Shown: positions 25,436 through 39,140, numbered from the stretch's first letter. The stretch is 64,000 bases of DNA from Kalaharituber pfeilii (GCA_015179045.1 WHUZ01000027.1:186001-250000); one strand, 5' to 3'. Made by a program: numbers and translations. Notes: generated by a model not told the origin, from the sequence alone.

Positions 25436-25838
25436 GATGTGAGGTGTCGTATGCTCCAGACTAACGCAGAAAGCAATTGCAGGGTTAGTGTTACCCTCTA
25501 TCACAATGTGCCCAGAATGTCGTTGCAGCCAATTAAATTCACCGCAAACAGGGAGCCTCAAGTGAGAGAGAGCTGTCAGGTTTACGTACTGCGGTTCCAA
25601 CGGAAACATCTCTCCACTTGCTAAATATACAAAAGGTGCTTAAATCATACATAAGAAGGAAATAAAAAAGTTAACAAGTTTGTCCCTTTATCCAAAATGT
25701 TGTACGTATAACTCTTATGCTGCTGTACCTGCCGTGGGTCATGTGTCATTCTGCAGACTTAACATATTCCAACGCAAAATCTGGGATCTCTACATTATCA
25801 ATTCCCTCCTAGTCTCTCCTTTCGTACGATCTACGGTC

Positions 25839-26375
25839 CTACTGAAGTTCATTTTCCTCCTTCCTAATCAAATCTTGACAGCCATCTCCAAATTGCGCCT
25901 TCCAGCTCCAGCATTGCAAGTTCCAGGTTGTACCAAATGCCTCCCCTTCCATATAAAAGAAGAGCAAGAGTGCCAAAAATCCGAGGGTAATCCAGCATAA
26001 AGCAAACTTTATGTTGAGTCCTCCAAAGTGAGTCTGCAGCTTGTTGCTCATGGATGTATATATGGAACTGCGACTCCGATAAAATACCGGGCGCCGATGT
26101 CCAGAGGCCCACTCAGACTCAAACCGCTCTTTTGCGCTAAGTAATTGTAATCTAGGTCGGGAACTAACTGAACTAATACGATTACTGGTCTGTGAAAGAT
26201 ATTGGTCATCTTCTATCCCTGCCTGGAACTGGTTGTCAAGAGGAGGGTTGGATATTGCGCTGGACCTCGGTGCTCCAGATTCCAAAGGTGGTGTCAAGTC
26301 AAGTCGTGAATCATCGGAGCTGCTTGCACAATTCCCCTCTCCTGAATTAGAAGGAGAGCATATTGGGTTATCCAC
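25839..26375 (-). CDS. Possible single-pass membrane protein, 178 residues
   Basis: Open single-exon frame starting MDNPICSPSNSGEGNCASSS. The first 120 residues are polar and Ser-rich, ending in a basic stretch (RRPVFYRSRSSIYTSM). One strongly hydrophobic segment follows at about 132-152 (FALCWITLGFLALLLFFYMEG), then a short C-terminal tail. The order fits a type II or tail-anchored-like membrane protein. No family is recognised and no homologue was tested, so a chance frame cannot be excluded. Confidence 0.4.
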   Translation of the reverse strand: MDNPICSPSNSGEGNCASSSDDSRLDLTPPLESGAPRSSAISNPPLDNQFQAGIEDDQYLSQTSNRISSVSSRPRLQLLSAKERFESEWASGHRRPVFYRSRSSIYTSMSNKLQTHFGGLNIKFALCWITLGFLALLLFFYMEGEAFGTTWNLQCWSWKAQFGDGCQDLIRKEENELQ

Positions 26376-29300
26376 TATACGCCGAGTGTATCAGCTTTTG
26401 ATCCAAGCAGAGGTAGAGCAGATTAGAATAAAGATAGTTGGTAATAAAGGGTATGATACTTTTATTTAAATATAGGAGCCATATATGTAGGAGCTGATAA
26501 GATTCCCGCACTTCACACTCCTAGCTAAAAGCGTACTTGATGGGGCAGATTGGTAGCTATATATGTGTTGGAAAATTACCTATAGCATGTGTAGGCTATC
26601 GGCTTACATTCTCTGGAGCCTGAGTGTATATACCGGTTTCAACTATTCTGGCCTACCGGAAACGTATCAGTTAGTGTCAGATGGCTTGAGCATCTCCGCA
26701 TTCCGACATGGGTACCGTTATCGACAAAAGAACGCAGCAGAAAAAATCATTAGAAATCGTAGGCAGACTACTCACAATGTGGTAATACTGTGCCTTGCGT
26801 AAGCGGGGTGATGGTCCGGCCGCGGATGTGTTACTGACGGATTCACTTTAGCTCTCAAGCTTCCCCAGTCGGCCCCCCGGATTGTATTGCAATCGGTCGC
26901 GGACGTATACCACTTCCGATCCGGTTCCGAAGCCAGTTACCGCAACACCTCACAGAAATAAAATTATGAGACTTACATGAAGAGGAGGAGTGCACTTGTG
27001 CAATATTTTTGGCGCCCGCAGTGGCTCGGAGGTTTCCGCATCCGACTGCAGTGAAAATCAAGATCATCCCATCTCGAGCAGCGGTAGCATAGTTTATATG
27101 CTCGCACTTGATAGACAATTAACCCCTTGCGCCAGTGTACCTGGTTGTGCGAGGGGTCTGATCGATGGGTCCCAAGGTCAGGTAAATCATAAGTGAACTT
27201 GTCTCTATTAGCTGCGCACAGCTTCGTTTCATTGCAGGAATGGTTGCTAAATTATCGCTGTTCTGTGGCTGCGCTGCCCGGAGCTTAAATCATATACGTC
27301 ATAAAAAAAACCTATGATGCAAAGGGATTGCCCTTTCGGGATGCACCTCAGTCAAAATATTCTACTATCTGGGCAGTTGATCTCGTGGCATGCCAACCAA
27401 ACAGCATTCTCAATGAACCACGTCCCGCAAAACTTTCGACTGGTTGGGAACATTTAAAATATCCGTCCGCATTGGATCCGACTTACAAACAGCAAAATTC
27501 TGACCTACTTTATTGTGATAAAGCCCGTTTTTGGCTGCATACTCTTGTGGCGAATGGCATGGAAAATCTATCACCAGTCACTTTCTTATAAACTAGACCG
27601 TATTTGCATGTCTATGCATCGCACAGCTTGACCGACGGATCATTTGGGCGCACAGCGGGACGCCCACAAACCCAGCCCGCAGTGACAAGCACAAGTTGCT
27701 GAATACAGTAAGATGAGATAAGTACGACTTCTTTAAGTATACGTCAGTCGTTTAGACAATTGTCTTAGATTTATACAGACCATTGAAGATTATCCGCAAG
27801 GAGGTGTAGAGTATATCCGTGAAATTCGTTGAACAAACTAAGGGTTTTGGAACGCCGAGATTCTATGCATTACATTACATTGCGATTATAGAGGATTGTA
27901 ATAAGTTCTGATTTTGTATTAGTATCCTGACGGTGAAAGGAGTTCATTGCATGAGACTAGGGTTAAGCGAATGCTGCTTTTCTATATTTGATTTTTGTGT
28001 TTGCGACCGCTGTGGCGCTGCACAAGGTGTCCTCGTAGCATAATTAACGTTAACGTGGAAAACGATAGGTACCAGTTGTCCTCGTGCTCTCCAGAAACAG
28101 AAATTACAAATTGCGTACCTACATATACCACACAATGTAGAGTATAATTAGAATACTTGTAGTGGCACAATTAATTAGAAACTCCTCCCTTCGCACTGTC
28201 TGCCTTCCGCTCATGTGCAGACTCGGCCTGATACAAACAAACAAATATATCTGTACCAGTGAGCAGGACTAGGCCCCGTCACCCGTTTCCGCAATTGACG
28301 CTGGCGAGGGCATTGAAAATGTCAGCAATACGTCCACTATGATTGAAATTTAAGATGTCTCATGCTGTTAGGTTGATCTTGAAATGCAGCGGCTGCTTGA
28401 GGCAGATGTGGACATCTTGGTCTATACGCACATGCCGAATTGCTAATTAAGCTGTGTCTAAACAGGATGGGCACTAGAGCAATATGCCGATTGGCTCTAT
28501 CAAACTGGTATCAGGCGTATTGAGATCTAGAGGCAGCTGCCGAGTATTTGACCCAAGTCAGTAACATCGTGTTTCTGTAATTTACCATTATAGTGATCCA
28601 TAAGATACTTGGCTGTATGTTGCTCACAGGTGAAAGCTGCTTTGTCTGAGGGTCGAACAGAAAAGCCTGTGGCCACCCAGAAACATTGCTTTCAGGTTCC
28701 CTTCTCAATCTTGTGGTAAATTGCGATGCGGGGGTTATTTGAATCGTGTATTACCGTAGACTCCGGAGCTGCGCCCTGCATAGACCCACCTCTTCTAGAT
28801 CTGTACCTTTAGCAGGAGCAACAGAATTAGGTTGCATGCATCAGTTGCAGGTCAGCCTTATCTTATTTCATTGTGGGCCGCGTTAGACCGGTCATAGAGA
28901 ACTCTGAATATGATGTTCTTGCCGAGAACGCATAAGCACTGTCATCTACATCACTTACTTCCTATTTGGTTTAATGGCCAGCACGCAAAGCAATATTGGC
29001 TGATCCTGATATATTCTCTACCACCAAGGCTCCTAACTTAAGAGGCGGAAAAAGGCTGACGGCAAGGCAAAAAATCCCTACACTCAAGCCCAGAGCTCAG
29101 TCAAGAGTAGCTCCAGCTCGAATCATTCCTAAATAAACTGAACTGCGATGCAATCCAACGTGGACGACAGGGGCTCGGAAGGCCCAGGCATGACCACCTA
29201 CTGATGGAGCGATTTTTATTATTGATCATAATGTTTCCTAGGATTTAGCAGAGATAAATCGAGATCGGGGCCTTAGGCAATGGATATCTCAGACCAAGCC

Positions 29301-30237
29301 CCCAGGGCACTCTTCGAGTGCAAATGGCAGCACTACGAAGCTCGTTGTGGATGATCTGATTGCAGGTACGGAGGCTGGTGGTAATCCCATGGGAGAGTTT
29401 AGCGATACGCCGTGGAATGCAGTCCAGGTACTCCATGGCCCCTCGTCGTGCCAAGGGAAAGGGAATTGGGGCAGACTGGGTACAGATAGTGTACTGTAGT
29501 CTCGTAGCGTAGCCTGCGGTGCCTATTTCCCTTTATGGAAGCTGAAACCCGTGATCACGTTCGGTTGATTTCAGTACTAACACGATAATATATGTATGTA
29601 GGATCGGCTTACTGGAGTCACATTCTCACATGTGCATATAAGCACATAACGTACATCGAGTGCGGATAGGAGGTTTACTTACCTTGTAGTATACTCTGCA
29701 TAGATGCCTTGGAAGTATATAGCACATCCTCTTCATGTCTTCTGCTGATTTGTGACCTTAGGATGCCCCCTTGTGTCCACATTTTCCAGGATGTCAAATA
29801 TGCAAGAGCAGAGACATTCAAGTGGAATCCCTATGAGACTAGGAGCCTTAGGCACGAGATTACGAGAGCCACAAGTATACGTAATTCTTTGACCATATTA
29901 GATGTAAGGCTCTCCTCGTTTGTGTTCTCATTCTCGTTCCATACCTTGTTGGGACGCCTTTGCTTTGCAATTTCAGATGTGAGGCACTCCTGGCACATGA
30001 CAATTGGTTTCTAGTGCGAATGCTACTGAGGTGTTTAAGACGGAAGGGTGCCCCTGCAGTCGTGGGTAGCCCGGAAGCTTTATGATCCGACACCTGAGAT
30101 ATGGTGCACTACATGCGTTTTGCTATATGATACGCGTGCCCTATGTATACGTATTCACTCGCGGACTCTATCGACTGCATGGAAACCAAGAGTGAATTCT
30201 ATGTTGGTTTAGTACAGTTAATCCCTATTCAATTATT

Positions 30238-30282
<45 letters not shown>

Positions 30283-31810
30283 AAAAAGGTCAACAAATTA
30301 GGTTGTTGAGGCGGAGATAGCTTCGCTCCGGGTGTTGGATTGTGGCGAGAAATCGGATTGGGATTCTTATAACCGGTTAATTGCAACGACGCATACTGAA
30401 GCTGCTGAAGCCCTGCAGACTGCGAACGTACCCTTCATCCTTCTCAAATAAAATATAACGAATCTACAAGGTCAATAATTGATTAGATGTCTAGGCTGGC
30501 CGAGCCCGTTTCTTGCCCACCTAACTCAAAGCCTCTGTCTTTGAAGCCTTGGAGACTTGTGTCGCTTCACTTCCTAAGAGGCGTATCCTACAAAGTGCTT
30601 TGGATGGTTTCTGCGATATACGTATTAAGAAAAATGAAATCAAGGGCCTCTCTATTAGGAGCATCCCTAATTGGGCTTAAGGGTGTTGACAGTCACCTGG
30701 GATAGGACCCTCTATAGATATGTCCCTCTGTTAGTTATCCTAACTAGCCTTTAGTTGTATCAGGGCCTGATATGGTGCTCACTTACCAAGCACTTGATCT
30801 TTGTACCTCCCCCCAGCAGTCCAATCAATACAGACCAATAAAATTCCATCAATTACCTCATTGGTGCTAGCAGGTTATAGCTAGGTAACCAGGCATTAAA
30901 CACAGGAAGTTTTCCAGTCGAGGCACCGCTGTATGCCGCAAATGTAGCAGTAGACAATGTAGTGTAACAGACAGGAAGATGTAACTTCCTCAAGGCTAAA
31001 AAAAGAGTATGCGGGTCAGGTCTCGAACCTATTCAGGTATCTTTTAGGCATGGGAGCGTTCTTTGCGTGGGTCATTACCACGTATAAGAATGGTCGTATC
31101 GCCAGTTCCAGAGCTGCCACCGCACCTTGCTATAGAGGCTCTAAGTTGATATATACTCAAGCCTCCCATGAGTTACTGCATGTTGTGCGGACAGCGCATT
31201 AGACAACATTACTATTTGCCAATCCAGAGAACCCGTTTACCACAGACTTAATGCAGTTCTGTTTCTTGCAGCGTGCAATACTTCATCGGGGACCCAGTCC
31301 ATGCATCTTAATGGTCCACATGATTTTTGCTCTCACCCATATGCAGTACGAGGAAAGCGGATTAGTAACTACTTTTCTTTGTTTCCATCTAGTCTTGAGA
31401 CTAGTTTCCATCTATGTTCGTCAAGCTAGTGATGGGAACAGTAAAACATCAAAATGAACTACCAAGTTAGTGCAATAGATTTCTGTGCAGCGTGTTGCTT
31501 GGGCACTTAACCGCTGTTGGCCGACTGATTCTGAACACGCAGCTAATAAACCCCACTCGATTTCTCCCCTCCGTTGGCTAGTTGCGGCCTAGGTGTTTCA
31601 TCTGTTCTGTGAATGGTGGCCACGACGTCGACAGCTAGCCCCTGCAATAATTGTAATGAAAAGTAACTCACCATCAATTGATTGTATCTAAGATGATTGA
31701 TGCACGAATGAGAGTCCGATTACTCCTTGTGAGTCCGATTGCTGCACCAGGCAATATTGTAGACCAGCCGGCCATGACAACTAAAGTGCATTAGCCAAAT
31801 TCCAGAGAAC

Positions 31811-31875
31811 TCGTCATAGTCCAAAGGGGCTGCATACGGAAAAAGAAAAAAAAACGAAAAAAGAAAAAAAAAAAA
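31811..31875 (+). mobile_element. Micro-retroposon, type B copy, decayed
   Basis: TCGTCATAGTCCAAAGGGGC is a mutated B unit, and GCATACGG followed by an interrupted A tail completes it. CCAGAGAA (31802-31809) and CCACAGAA (31877-31884) flank it, a 7/8 match that looks like an aged target-site duplication. Confidence 0.5.
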
Positions 31876-32409
31876 TCCACAGAAGAAACAACAGCGGGTG
31901 GGCAAGAAACTAAACAAAGAAGTGAAAAACAGCATGATGTATACTTGCAGATTGTGAGGCATCCAATCGAAGAGGGAGGCAAATTAAGCACACCAAATTC
32001 ATGAGACTGCAACAATTTAGAGTCTCGGTTCTGGAGGTAGTGATTTTTAAGCTTAAACTGAGCATTAGGTTGGGATACTGCCCAGCGAGAGAAAGAAAGG
32101 GGGGGAAAAAAAGGAAGAAAAGCAAACGAAGGAGAAGAAAAGGCATTCCAATGATGGATTCATTCAATAGCACAATTTGTAGGCTGTGCAAACTGGCTGC
32201 AAACTCGATAACTAAGCTGCAACAAGTACTGGTAGTATGTTAATAAGCCGCAGCCGGCTAATTATAGCTTGCGCCAGGCTTCAAGAAGGCGGTTGGCAAC
32301 TGAGACGAGTGACAGAGGCTGTATTGCAAATCGTTCTTGCTGTCCGTTACGTGCAGATGGCATACGTTGACTGGAGCGAGAGGTCAGGCGAGCAATATTA
32401 ATATTGCCG

Positions 32410-33340
32410 TACGGAGAATTTTGCCCAGCGGGCCGTGGTGGGGCTTGCAGCGGCGGCAGGCGCGTGCCAGAGCCTGATGCGTGTTAGCCTGCACTGTCCC
32501 CGCGGGCAGCTAGCCTGTCTCAGAGGTCATCTGACGCACTCAGTGAGTTGGGCGGTGGACATCCCGCCAGCGGTGGAGTTGGGGTTGGGGGGGGGGGGGG
32601 GGGGGGGGGGGTTGGGGCGGCGATGAGATGTAGGATACAACAATGTTCAAGGCACTTGGCTGCGTGGCGGGGCCAGCAGGGCGGCCGCGGCCGCCCAGCG
32701 CACAGAGGGCGTTTGTGCGAGAATGGATGAGGTGTCTGCTGCGCAATACAGCACTGCTGCAGCGGGCCTGGGCCTGTCCACGTGGGGCCGCCGCAGCATG
32801 GCCGGTCGGAGGCGGCACTCACACACGCATGCATCGCCGGCCAGCTGGGCCCATCCATGGGCCCAAGGAGGAGTCACCTGGGCGTGTAGGCACGGAGGCA
32901 CAGGTGCAATTTGCGTCGGGCTGAGCGCACAACACATACTTGTACGTAGGCGTGCTTCGGGCTCCAGGCCGCATGCTGACACGCCCGACGCGGACGCGCG
33001 CGAGACTGGCGACGCGGTGCGCAGCTGCCGGCCTGGCCCGCCCAAGTGCCGAAGCGAGCCGGCACTGTATAAGCCCCGGCCCACGGCGCCCCCGTCCCCG
33101 TCCCCGCCCCCGCCGCCCGCCACGCTGCTGCCAGCCGCACTCTCGTTACGTGCTCCTGCTGCGAGCGAGGGCTACAAGACTGCTACGAGCGTCCGAAGAC
33201 CTGTGCCATTCAGGGTCAACCAGCCTTTCGACACCACTTCATACCCTCTCGTGCCCTCTGCCACAGCCCAATTGTGGAGCGCTTGGGCACCTCGAGGATT
33301 CATTCGCCTGAAGTATATACGAGCACACAGCTGAATGCCC
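32410..33340. other. GC-rich island with 25-nt G run
   Basis: About 0.9 kb is strongly GC-rich and CpG-rich between much poorer flanks, and contains a G run at 32587-32611. Long open frames occur on both strands (for example 32723-33334 + and 32647-33123 -), as expected from base composition alone. CTGTATAAGC at about 33065 resembles a TATA box. No protein family is recognised. Confidence 0.55.
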
Positions 33341-34522
33341 CCGCTGCCCATAAGCTTCACGGTAAGTAAGGGTGACGCTGCCCCTCACCCAGCCCTCTCT
33401 CGCCATACATGCACCATGGCCTTCATGGAATTCATACGCATCTCCTAAAGGAGCCACTTCCTAACATGAATCGGGCTACTCATGGCTGATTGCTGCTTCT
33501 TAGCTCTTTACTTCGAGGTGCAAAACTTAGCATTCGCCATCAAGATCTAAATCACAGAACGCAAGGAGGCTTCTACTTTAGGGCTCGAGTGGCAAAACTA
33601 GACATAGTCTACGCAACCATTGACCTTTTCCCAATAGAACTGTTCGTTATAGGGTCATACTAATGTGCATATCCCATGGATCCCTCAATTACAATTGGAC
33701 TGCACTTTAAGGTGGGCCTCAAGTGAGAAGTGAAGCAAGCTTCTAAAGCACCAAGAAACAATATTCATACCAGGATCAATTATTCCATCCCTGGCATTCT
33801 ATCTCTAGCATACTTGTATATGCGGGGGTTATATAAATCTGTTGTCTCGACACAGCAAATGGCTTCCAGAAGGCTGGACACAAAGCGTACGAGTTCGGTC
33901 AACTTGAACAGAACCACCCACCGGCATTTGCAGAATCAGAATTTACAGCATGAGAGCTTCCCCACATGACGATAACGAAGTTCAAAGTAGTATCTACATC
34001 AGCAATCCAATAAAGGAGCCTTTTCTCCCACGTCGACTAGTTCCTTTTAAAATGAATGTTTGCTCTTTATCCATCACCGTAAGGAGTCAGGACATGTTAT
34101 AGTAGAAGAAGAGGTATATGCTCCGTTCAGAAACTGTATACAGGAAAGCCAACGAGGATAAATCTCGCGGAGACTTGTGGCTAGGCTTTTTAAAGGCTTG
34201 CCCTGCGATATAAACGTCTTCAGCACCTTACGAACAAGCTCGCAAGTAGATCCTTCCCAACAGGGCTTCGTCAGTGGCCATGATGAGCGTGCCCTAATTG
34301 CGTTTGTCCAGGCTCAGATTTCAAGGACTTTCGAGCGAAAGACAATATCAATGGTGCAACTATACCACAACTTACAACGCGACACTACTTACAAGGAGAC
34401 CTCCTAACTACGCTGAAACGTCAGTTTTACCTGCCTGACGTGCCGACAACTGCGATGCACCACCATTTGAAGCACCATGACGATTAGCCGACAATAACAT
34501 TACATGGCTACATTTTTACTAG

Positions 34523-34557
<35 letters not shown>

Positions 34558-36376
34558 AACGTAACAGCTGCAATAAGACCCTTAGTTTGTGTCGGTTACG
34601 TTCAGGGATCCTTCATTTCCACGGCGATATATTTGCAATACAGATTGGACGTCTAGGGAAGTGTCCACACAATTGTGCTTGTGCGCCACGCCGACATTGA
34701 CGGACGACACCACGTTTTAATTAGAGCGGGCAAATTTGCGAACAGCCAGTTTAAAGAATCGCTTCATAGATGAAGTTCTTCTGGAAGAATCGCCCGCTCG
34801 ATCTTCGAGCTCACATTTTCCAGGTCACATTTAATTCCTCTAGTTGAAGGGCACTGGACTCCATTATTGAACACCAGCCTTTATATTTCGTCGCCGCGCG
34901 ATTACCGGACACTAATTACCTTCAATTGGCTGTAACCACTCGGCTTACAGAACGGTCAAGATACATTGCGAACTATACAAGGCTTCAGCGGTTCCAGGTG
35001 CACAATCATCACAAGATCGCAGTTCACGTAGCAGTTTATAATCTAAACTCACTCGCCGAAGTAAGGAAGTCTGCTAATCCTAGATCTAATTTAAGAATTC
35101 TCGCAGGTTGGATTCGCTATTAGTCAACAGAGTTCTGTCATATTTCTACAAATTTCAAAAAGTGACTGCTCGACATTGTGTGCAGTCTCTTTTACGACTA
35201 AGCGCCTTAGCACGCTATCCACAGGAATGGCCGCGAGTAATTCCAACAGTCAACCGAGCCACGTTTGGGTTCTTGAGACCACGAAATAGTCCTCTGAAGG
35301 TTCGGTCATATTTCGGTCATATTCGACTTGAGCTTGAGGCTCAATCCGAATACTGCAGGACCAGTTCGGCGGGACAGTTAACTTCACGGATGTTGCATAG
35401 ACGTAGGGAAAGGAGTAACATCGCGCCAGGAAAGTTACGTGGCTAATCCTGCAGGCACGGCAGTTGCATCTGGGGACAGCTTTACGGTCGATCTTATACC
35501 GCGCTGGGCAGATGCTCTACCACTGCTTGTGAACTCTATTGTTCTTGCAACGCAACTTATGGACATAGTCGAAAATTCATTGGAAACATGCGATGTAGCC
35601 CCAGTGTGGCACTCGCGTACATATACAGTTTCAGAAGCCTGGAACAGTCTCAATGCTGGCTCCAGTACTAGGTTGAAACTACCGCAAGTCGGCACTTTGC
35701 CCATGCTTGAACTTTGTAGTTTGAGCGTGATGCTCATATGTGCGTCAATGGGTTGCTATTATTGCCAAAGCTGCTATTGAATGGACTCGGCACTGGTCCT
35801 ATCATAGCGGGACACAATACTCCTGTTCGTAATTTTCATGTTTACCCCTTGATCAGACCCCTTAGCTTGGATCTGTGAATGGTGCTTGACGAAGCCCTTC
35901 CGAGCTTGGCACATCTTCGGAGCGCTCCTTCTTAGGGCAAAAGGAGCTGCTTATATCATTGAAAGCTGCGGACTGCGAATCATTGGTTTCATCGGCACTT
36001 GAGAATCGAAGCAATTGCTCATTGGCTACTAGCGTTATGGGAGAGTGCTACCCGACCATCTAGGTATCGCATTGGTGCATAAGTTCATCTCATAGAATTC
36101 CCGGGTTAGCAGCGGGTGGGAATATCCGATGGGGAAACTGCAGGTACGTCACTTGCGATAGAAAGGATCTTGGTTAAAATAGTACATATATGAACTTGAA
36201 GTCGATAGAGAGTCAAATACTTGCTTTCTTAACCTTTACTGCGTTTGCTATAGCAATTGAATCAGCACAAATTTCCTCTAAACACAGGTACATTCTCGCT
36301 ATATCACACACATTCTTACTTTTTCAAGTTCTCAATCTCGTCCTATTGATACCTCATAAGAATTTATACATCAACA

Positions 36377-37194
36377 ATGCACGGTTACATGGAGTGCCGC
36401 CCATTCCATTTCCCAGGTAAGCCTGGGTGCACAATTGGAGTCAGAATCGCCACAATGAAGGATCTTGATGCTCTTGCACGCCTTGCACAAGTTGCATCTA
36501 CGCAATTAGAGGGTGGCGGCAGCTATGGGGTTCGTCAATTTTGTTGGGGAAGGAATGAAGATCCAACGACAATATACAGGCAAGAAATGGAAATGGCTAT
36601 TAACGACAGCGGCAAACAAGCTGTGTACGTGCTTGAAGATACCTCCGAACATGAGCTGTTAGCTGCAGCCATCGTTATGTTTAAGCATGATGAGCAAGTC
36701 ATGCCTGTATACGACAGATTCGCAATGCCAGCAAGATGGTTGCATTACCAAACCGAGGTATACAATATGCGCAAGAGGTGAGTAACCGCCGGGGCACCCC
36801 CTTATGTGCCATTATTTTTGGGCCAACAATTAATGACTGTATTGGCACTTCCAGCGTTGAAGCGCACAAACAAGTTCATCTAAAGGAGCTTTTCATTGAC
36901 CCTGAGTTATCATACATTGAGACTTGGGACCCCAAAAACCCAGATCCGTTTCTCGCCAAAGCCCTGTTTCACTTTATCTATACTCTCCCCGAGGAGGTTA
37001 AAAACGCGGACAACATTACTGCGTTGGTTCCAATCTTGACCGCTGGATGGTTATACGGTCGTCTGGGTTTCGAAACACTCGACAACCAAGAAAATAGACG
37101 ACGTATCCAGCCACCGGACGAATTACAGATGCACCAGGGTTACGCAACGGGATTTGTCGATCTTGAGTTGATGGTGTGGAGAAGAAGGCCCTAG
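36377..37194 (+). CDS. GNAT-like acetyltransferase, divergent
   Basis: Two exons (36377-36777, 36855-37194) with donor GTGAGT and acceptor CCAG join in frame to 246 residues. The N-terminal part GVRIATMKDLDALARLAQVA is the typical opening of fungal GNAT proteins. Later come VYVLEDTSEHELLAAAIVMF (a central strand), HLKELFIDPELSYIET (motif A strand) and GWLYGRLGFETLDN (motif B). The Q/R-x-x-G-x-G/A loop that binds the acetyl-CoA pyrophosphate is not seen; TWDPKNPDPFLAKAL stands in its place, so catalysis is uncertain. The substrate is unknown. It is the only clearly spliced gene in the accessory region, next to dense transposons. Confidence 0.72.
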
Positions 37195-38393
37195 CACTGC
37201 TTGAGGTTGCCTTCATACCAACTTCTCAGCTCATTAAAGGTTTGCTTGGAACTCGTTATGTCGGTACTTATGACAGTTCAGACAAGCGTCGCATGAGAAT
37301 TTCCATGATGTCAACTCTTTTCAGGACCCGCTTTAGTCACTTGAGGCACATTAACTGTATTGTTCTTGTTTTACCTCTCTCTTGAGTGTTATGATGATGC
37401 TATGCGCTACGAGCTATGATTTTCTCTTTTTTTCAGTGGATTTAACATGTTCCATATATGCGATGCAAGGTGCGGTTGACAATAAGGGTCTGGTATCCAG
37501 GTTGACACCGCTTCCCAATCCCAATTGAATGATTCAGACCTACCTTATCTGAGACCTACATATGTACGCCTGTGACACAGAAACCTAAACATGCCTATTC
37601 GCTAATCACAGTTCACTCCCACGGAGATAGCCCTATGACCCATTTGCGACAAAGCACGAAGGACTCTAACTGCATGTGACTAGTCGGTATGGACGCCAGA
37701 ATGTTCCACAGAAGAATACCATTAGTGCTAAGATGGTGTGCATTGGTGCTTTAAAGCTGGTCCCGATACCCTTATGGCCTTTATGGCCTTTGCTTTACGA
37801 GACTAGACCTTTGCTTTTTCTCTATTCATTACTCCTTACATTGAGACTCTCATTGGCATGCCACTTTACCCAGCTTATGACCCCCACGTGAATATGCGAA
37901 CCACCGGTGCGTTCCGCCCGATACGCCATTGGGAGAGTTTGACCAACGGGCCAGACTATCCAGCAGTATTGCTGGATCGTTCAAATTCCTGGATAGGCCG
38001 CCCTATCCACCAACGGTGCACAGGCAGACTACTGACCAATGCGTTGGCCTGTCGATCGTACGCCACTGTTGGGAATATATGATACGGCAATGTACCAAAT
38101 TGCCTGCCATTGGCCAATCGCTTTCCTTGGTGTGTCGTCCAGAATAGTGAGTGCCCAATCACAATGAACCTACACTATAAATCGGCTTTGCTATATATTG
38201 CTCGCGTGTTGAAAAACAAAAAAAATTGTCACAGCGAGGTGCAGATGTATTGATTCCGGTGACGAATGGGGGATCATGAAGAGTTTCTTGATATTTCGAA
38301 GTTTTATGACTGGAATCCAGATCGTTCCTGATTTGCCTCTTCCTCTACTGCAGATCTGTTCTACTCAGCTTCTTTCTAACAACTATCGGCATA
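37195..38393. other. Intergenic region of 1.2 kb
   Basis: No gene or clear repeat recognised between the GNAT-like gene and the first MITE. Confidence 0.4.
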
Positions 38394-38567
38394 CAGGTGA
38401 CCCCGGCTATAATGGTTGCCAAGAATCCGATCGATCTGCTTCACTATAACCAGCTTTCACTATAGCAAGGGCACTTTCTTTACCTGTGTATACAAAGAAT
38501 CTGGCCCATCCCTTCACTATAGCCAGGTTTTCATTAAAAAGGGGTTCATTATAGTCAGAGTCGCCTG
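38394..38567. mobile_element. TA-target MITE, family CAGGTGAC, copy 1
   Basis: A 174 bp element flanked by TA (38392-38393, 38568-38569). Terminal repeats begin CAGGTGACCCCGGCTATAAT on the left and, read inward on the other strand, CAGGCGACTCTGACTATAAT. The inside shares CACTATAACCAGCTTTCACT with the copies at 39141. TA duplication and the inverted repeats place it with Tc1/mariner-type non-autonomous elements. Confidence 0.8.
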
Positions 38568-39140
38568 TAGGTGAGGGAGCTCGAGGTAAGATCTATTGCC
38601 CGGCCCGCCCGAGGCAATTGGCCAACTATCAATAAAACCCTGGGTACGAGAACAAATAAAACCGCTTCCAGCGCCGATTTTCCGCTTCAGTGTCCTAGTT
38701 CGCAAATTAGAAGGGTTTAACTGCTTGTTCAGGAATCAGTAGTCTTTCAGAGTCTAGCGTCTCCTTGCGAATTCTGTGGTTATGGCTCAGGTTTTCGACT
38801 TCACTTCCCCTCCGGCCTAGGGTGCAGATCATTCGGAACGTCATGGTGCATGAATAGATATTATTCTAGATGCAATCTTCAAGATATCCCCATGCATGGG
38901 CCAATTCGTTCTAAGAATTGGTTAGCCTTGTGAACCCTTATTCTTTGAGCAAATAGCTTTTCCTGGTATGAGTTTTTTGATGGCACCCCTCTTGCTGAAC
39001 ATGACTGATGCTAATTCTGGAGGAGGCAACTGATCGTCTGCGTCCTTGGTCGGAATCGATGCAAGCAATATATTGGGTCCATTGCTTGGTACGTGCAGGT
39101 AACTGCTGGTTACCAGACTAGGTATCTGCCTTCACGACTA

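Larger units (their letters stand above)
26376..36376. other. Gene-poor 10 kb stretch
   Basis: No coding region is recognised. It holds one decayed type B micro-retroposon (31811), long T runs at about 30241-30281 and 34527-34554, and a GC-rich island (32410-33340). Remaining open frames are short and show no motifs. Confidence 0.45.

Noticed and set aside
30241..30300. T run of about 41 as a micro-retroposon tail
   Set aside because: The adjacent sequence (GAAAAAGGTCAACAAATTAG) does not match any unit type, and the flanks share no convincing duplication.
30995..31060. tRNA-like box (GTCTCGAACCT, complement of a B box)
   Set aside because: The surrounding sequence on the minus strand does not give acceptor, anticodon and D arms that pair; only the T-loop-like segment fits.
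32647..33334. Long frames on both strands in the GC-rich island
   Set aside because: High GC removes stop codons by chance; peptides are Arg/Pro/Ala-rich without motifs, and frames overlap on opposite strands.
34527..34570. T run followed by GCTAACGTAACAGCTGCA as another micro-retroposon
   Set aside because: The head resembles the A unit only over about 8 bases and no target-site duplication is visible.
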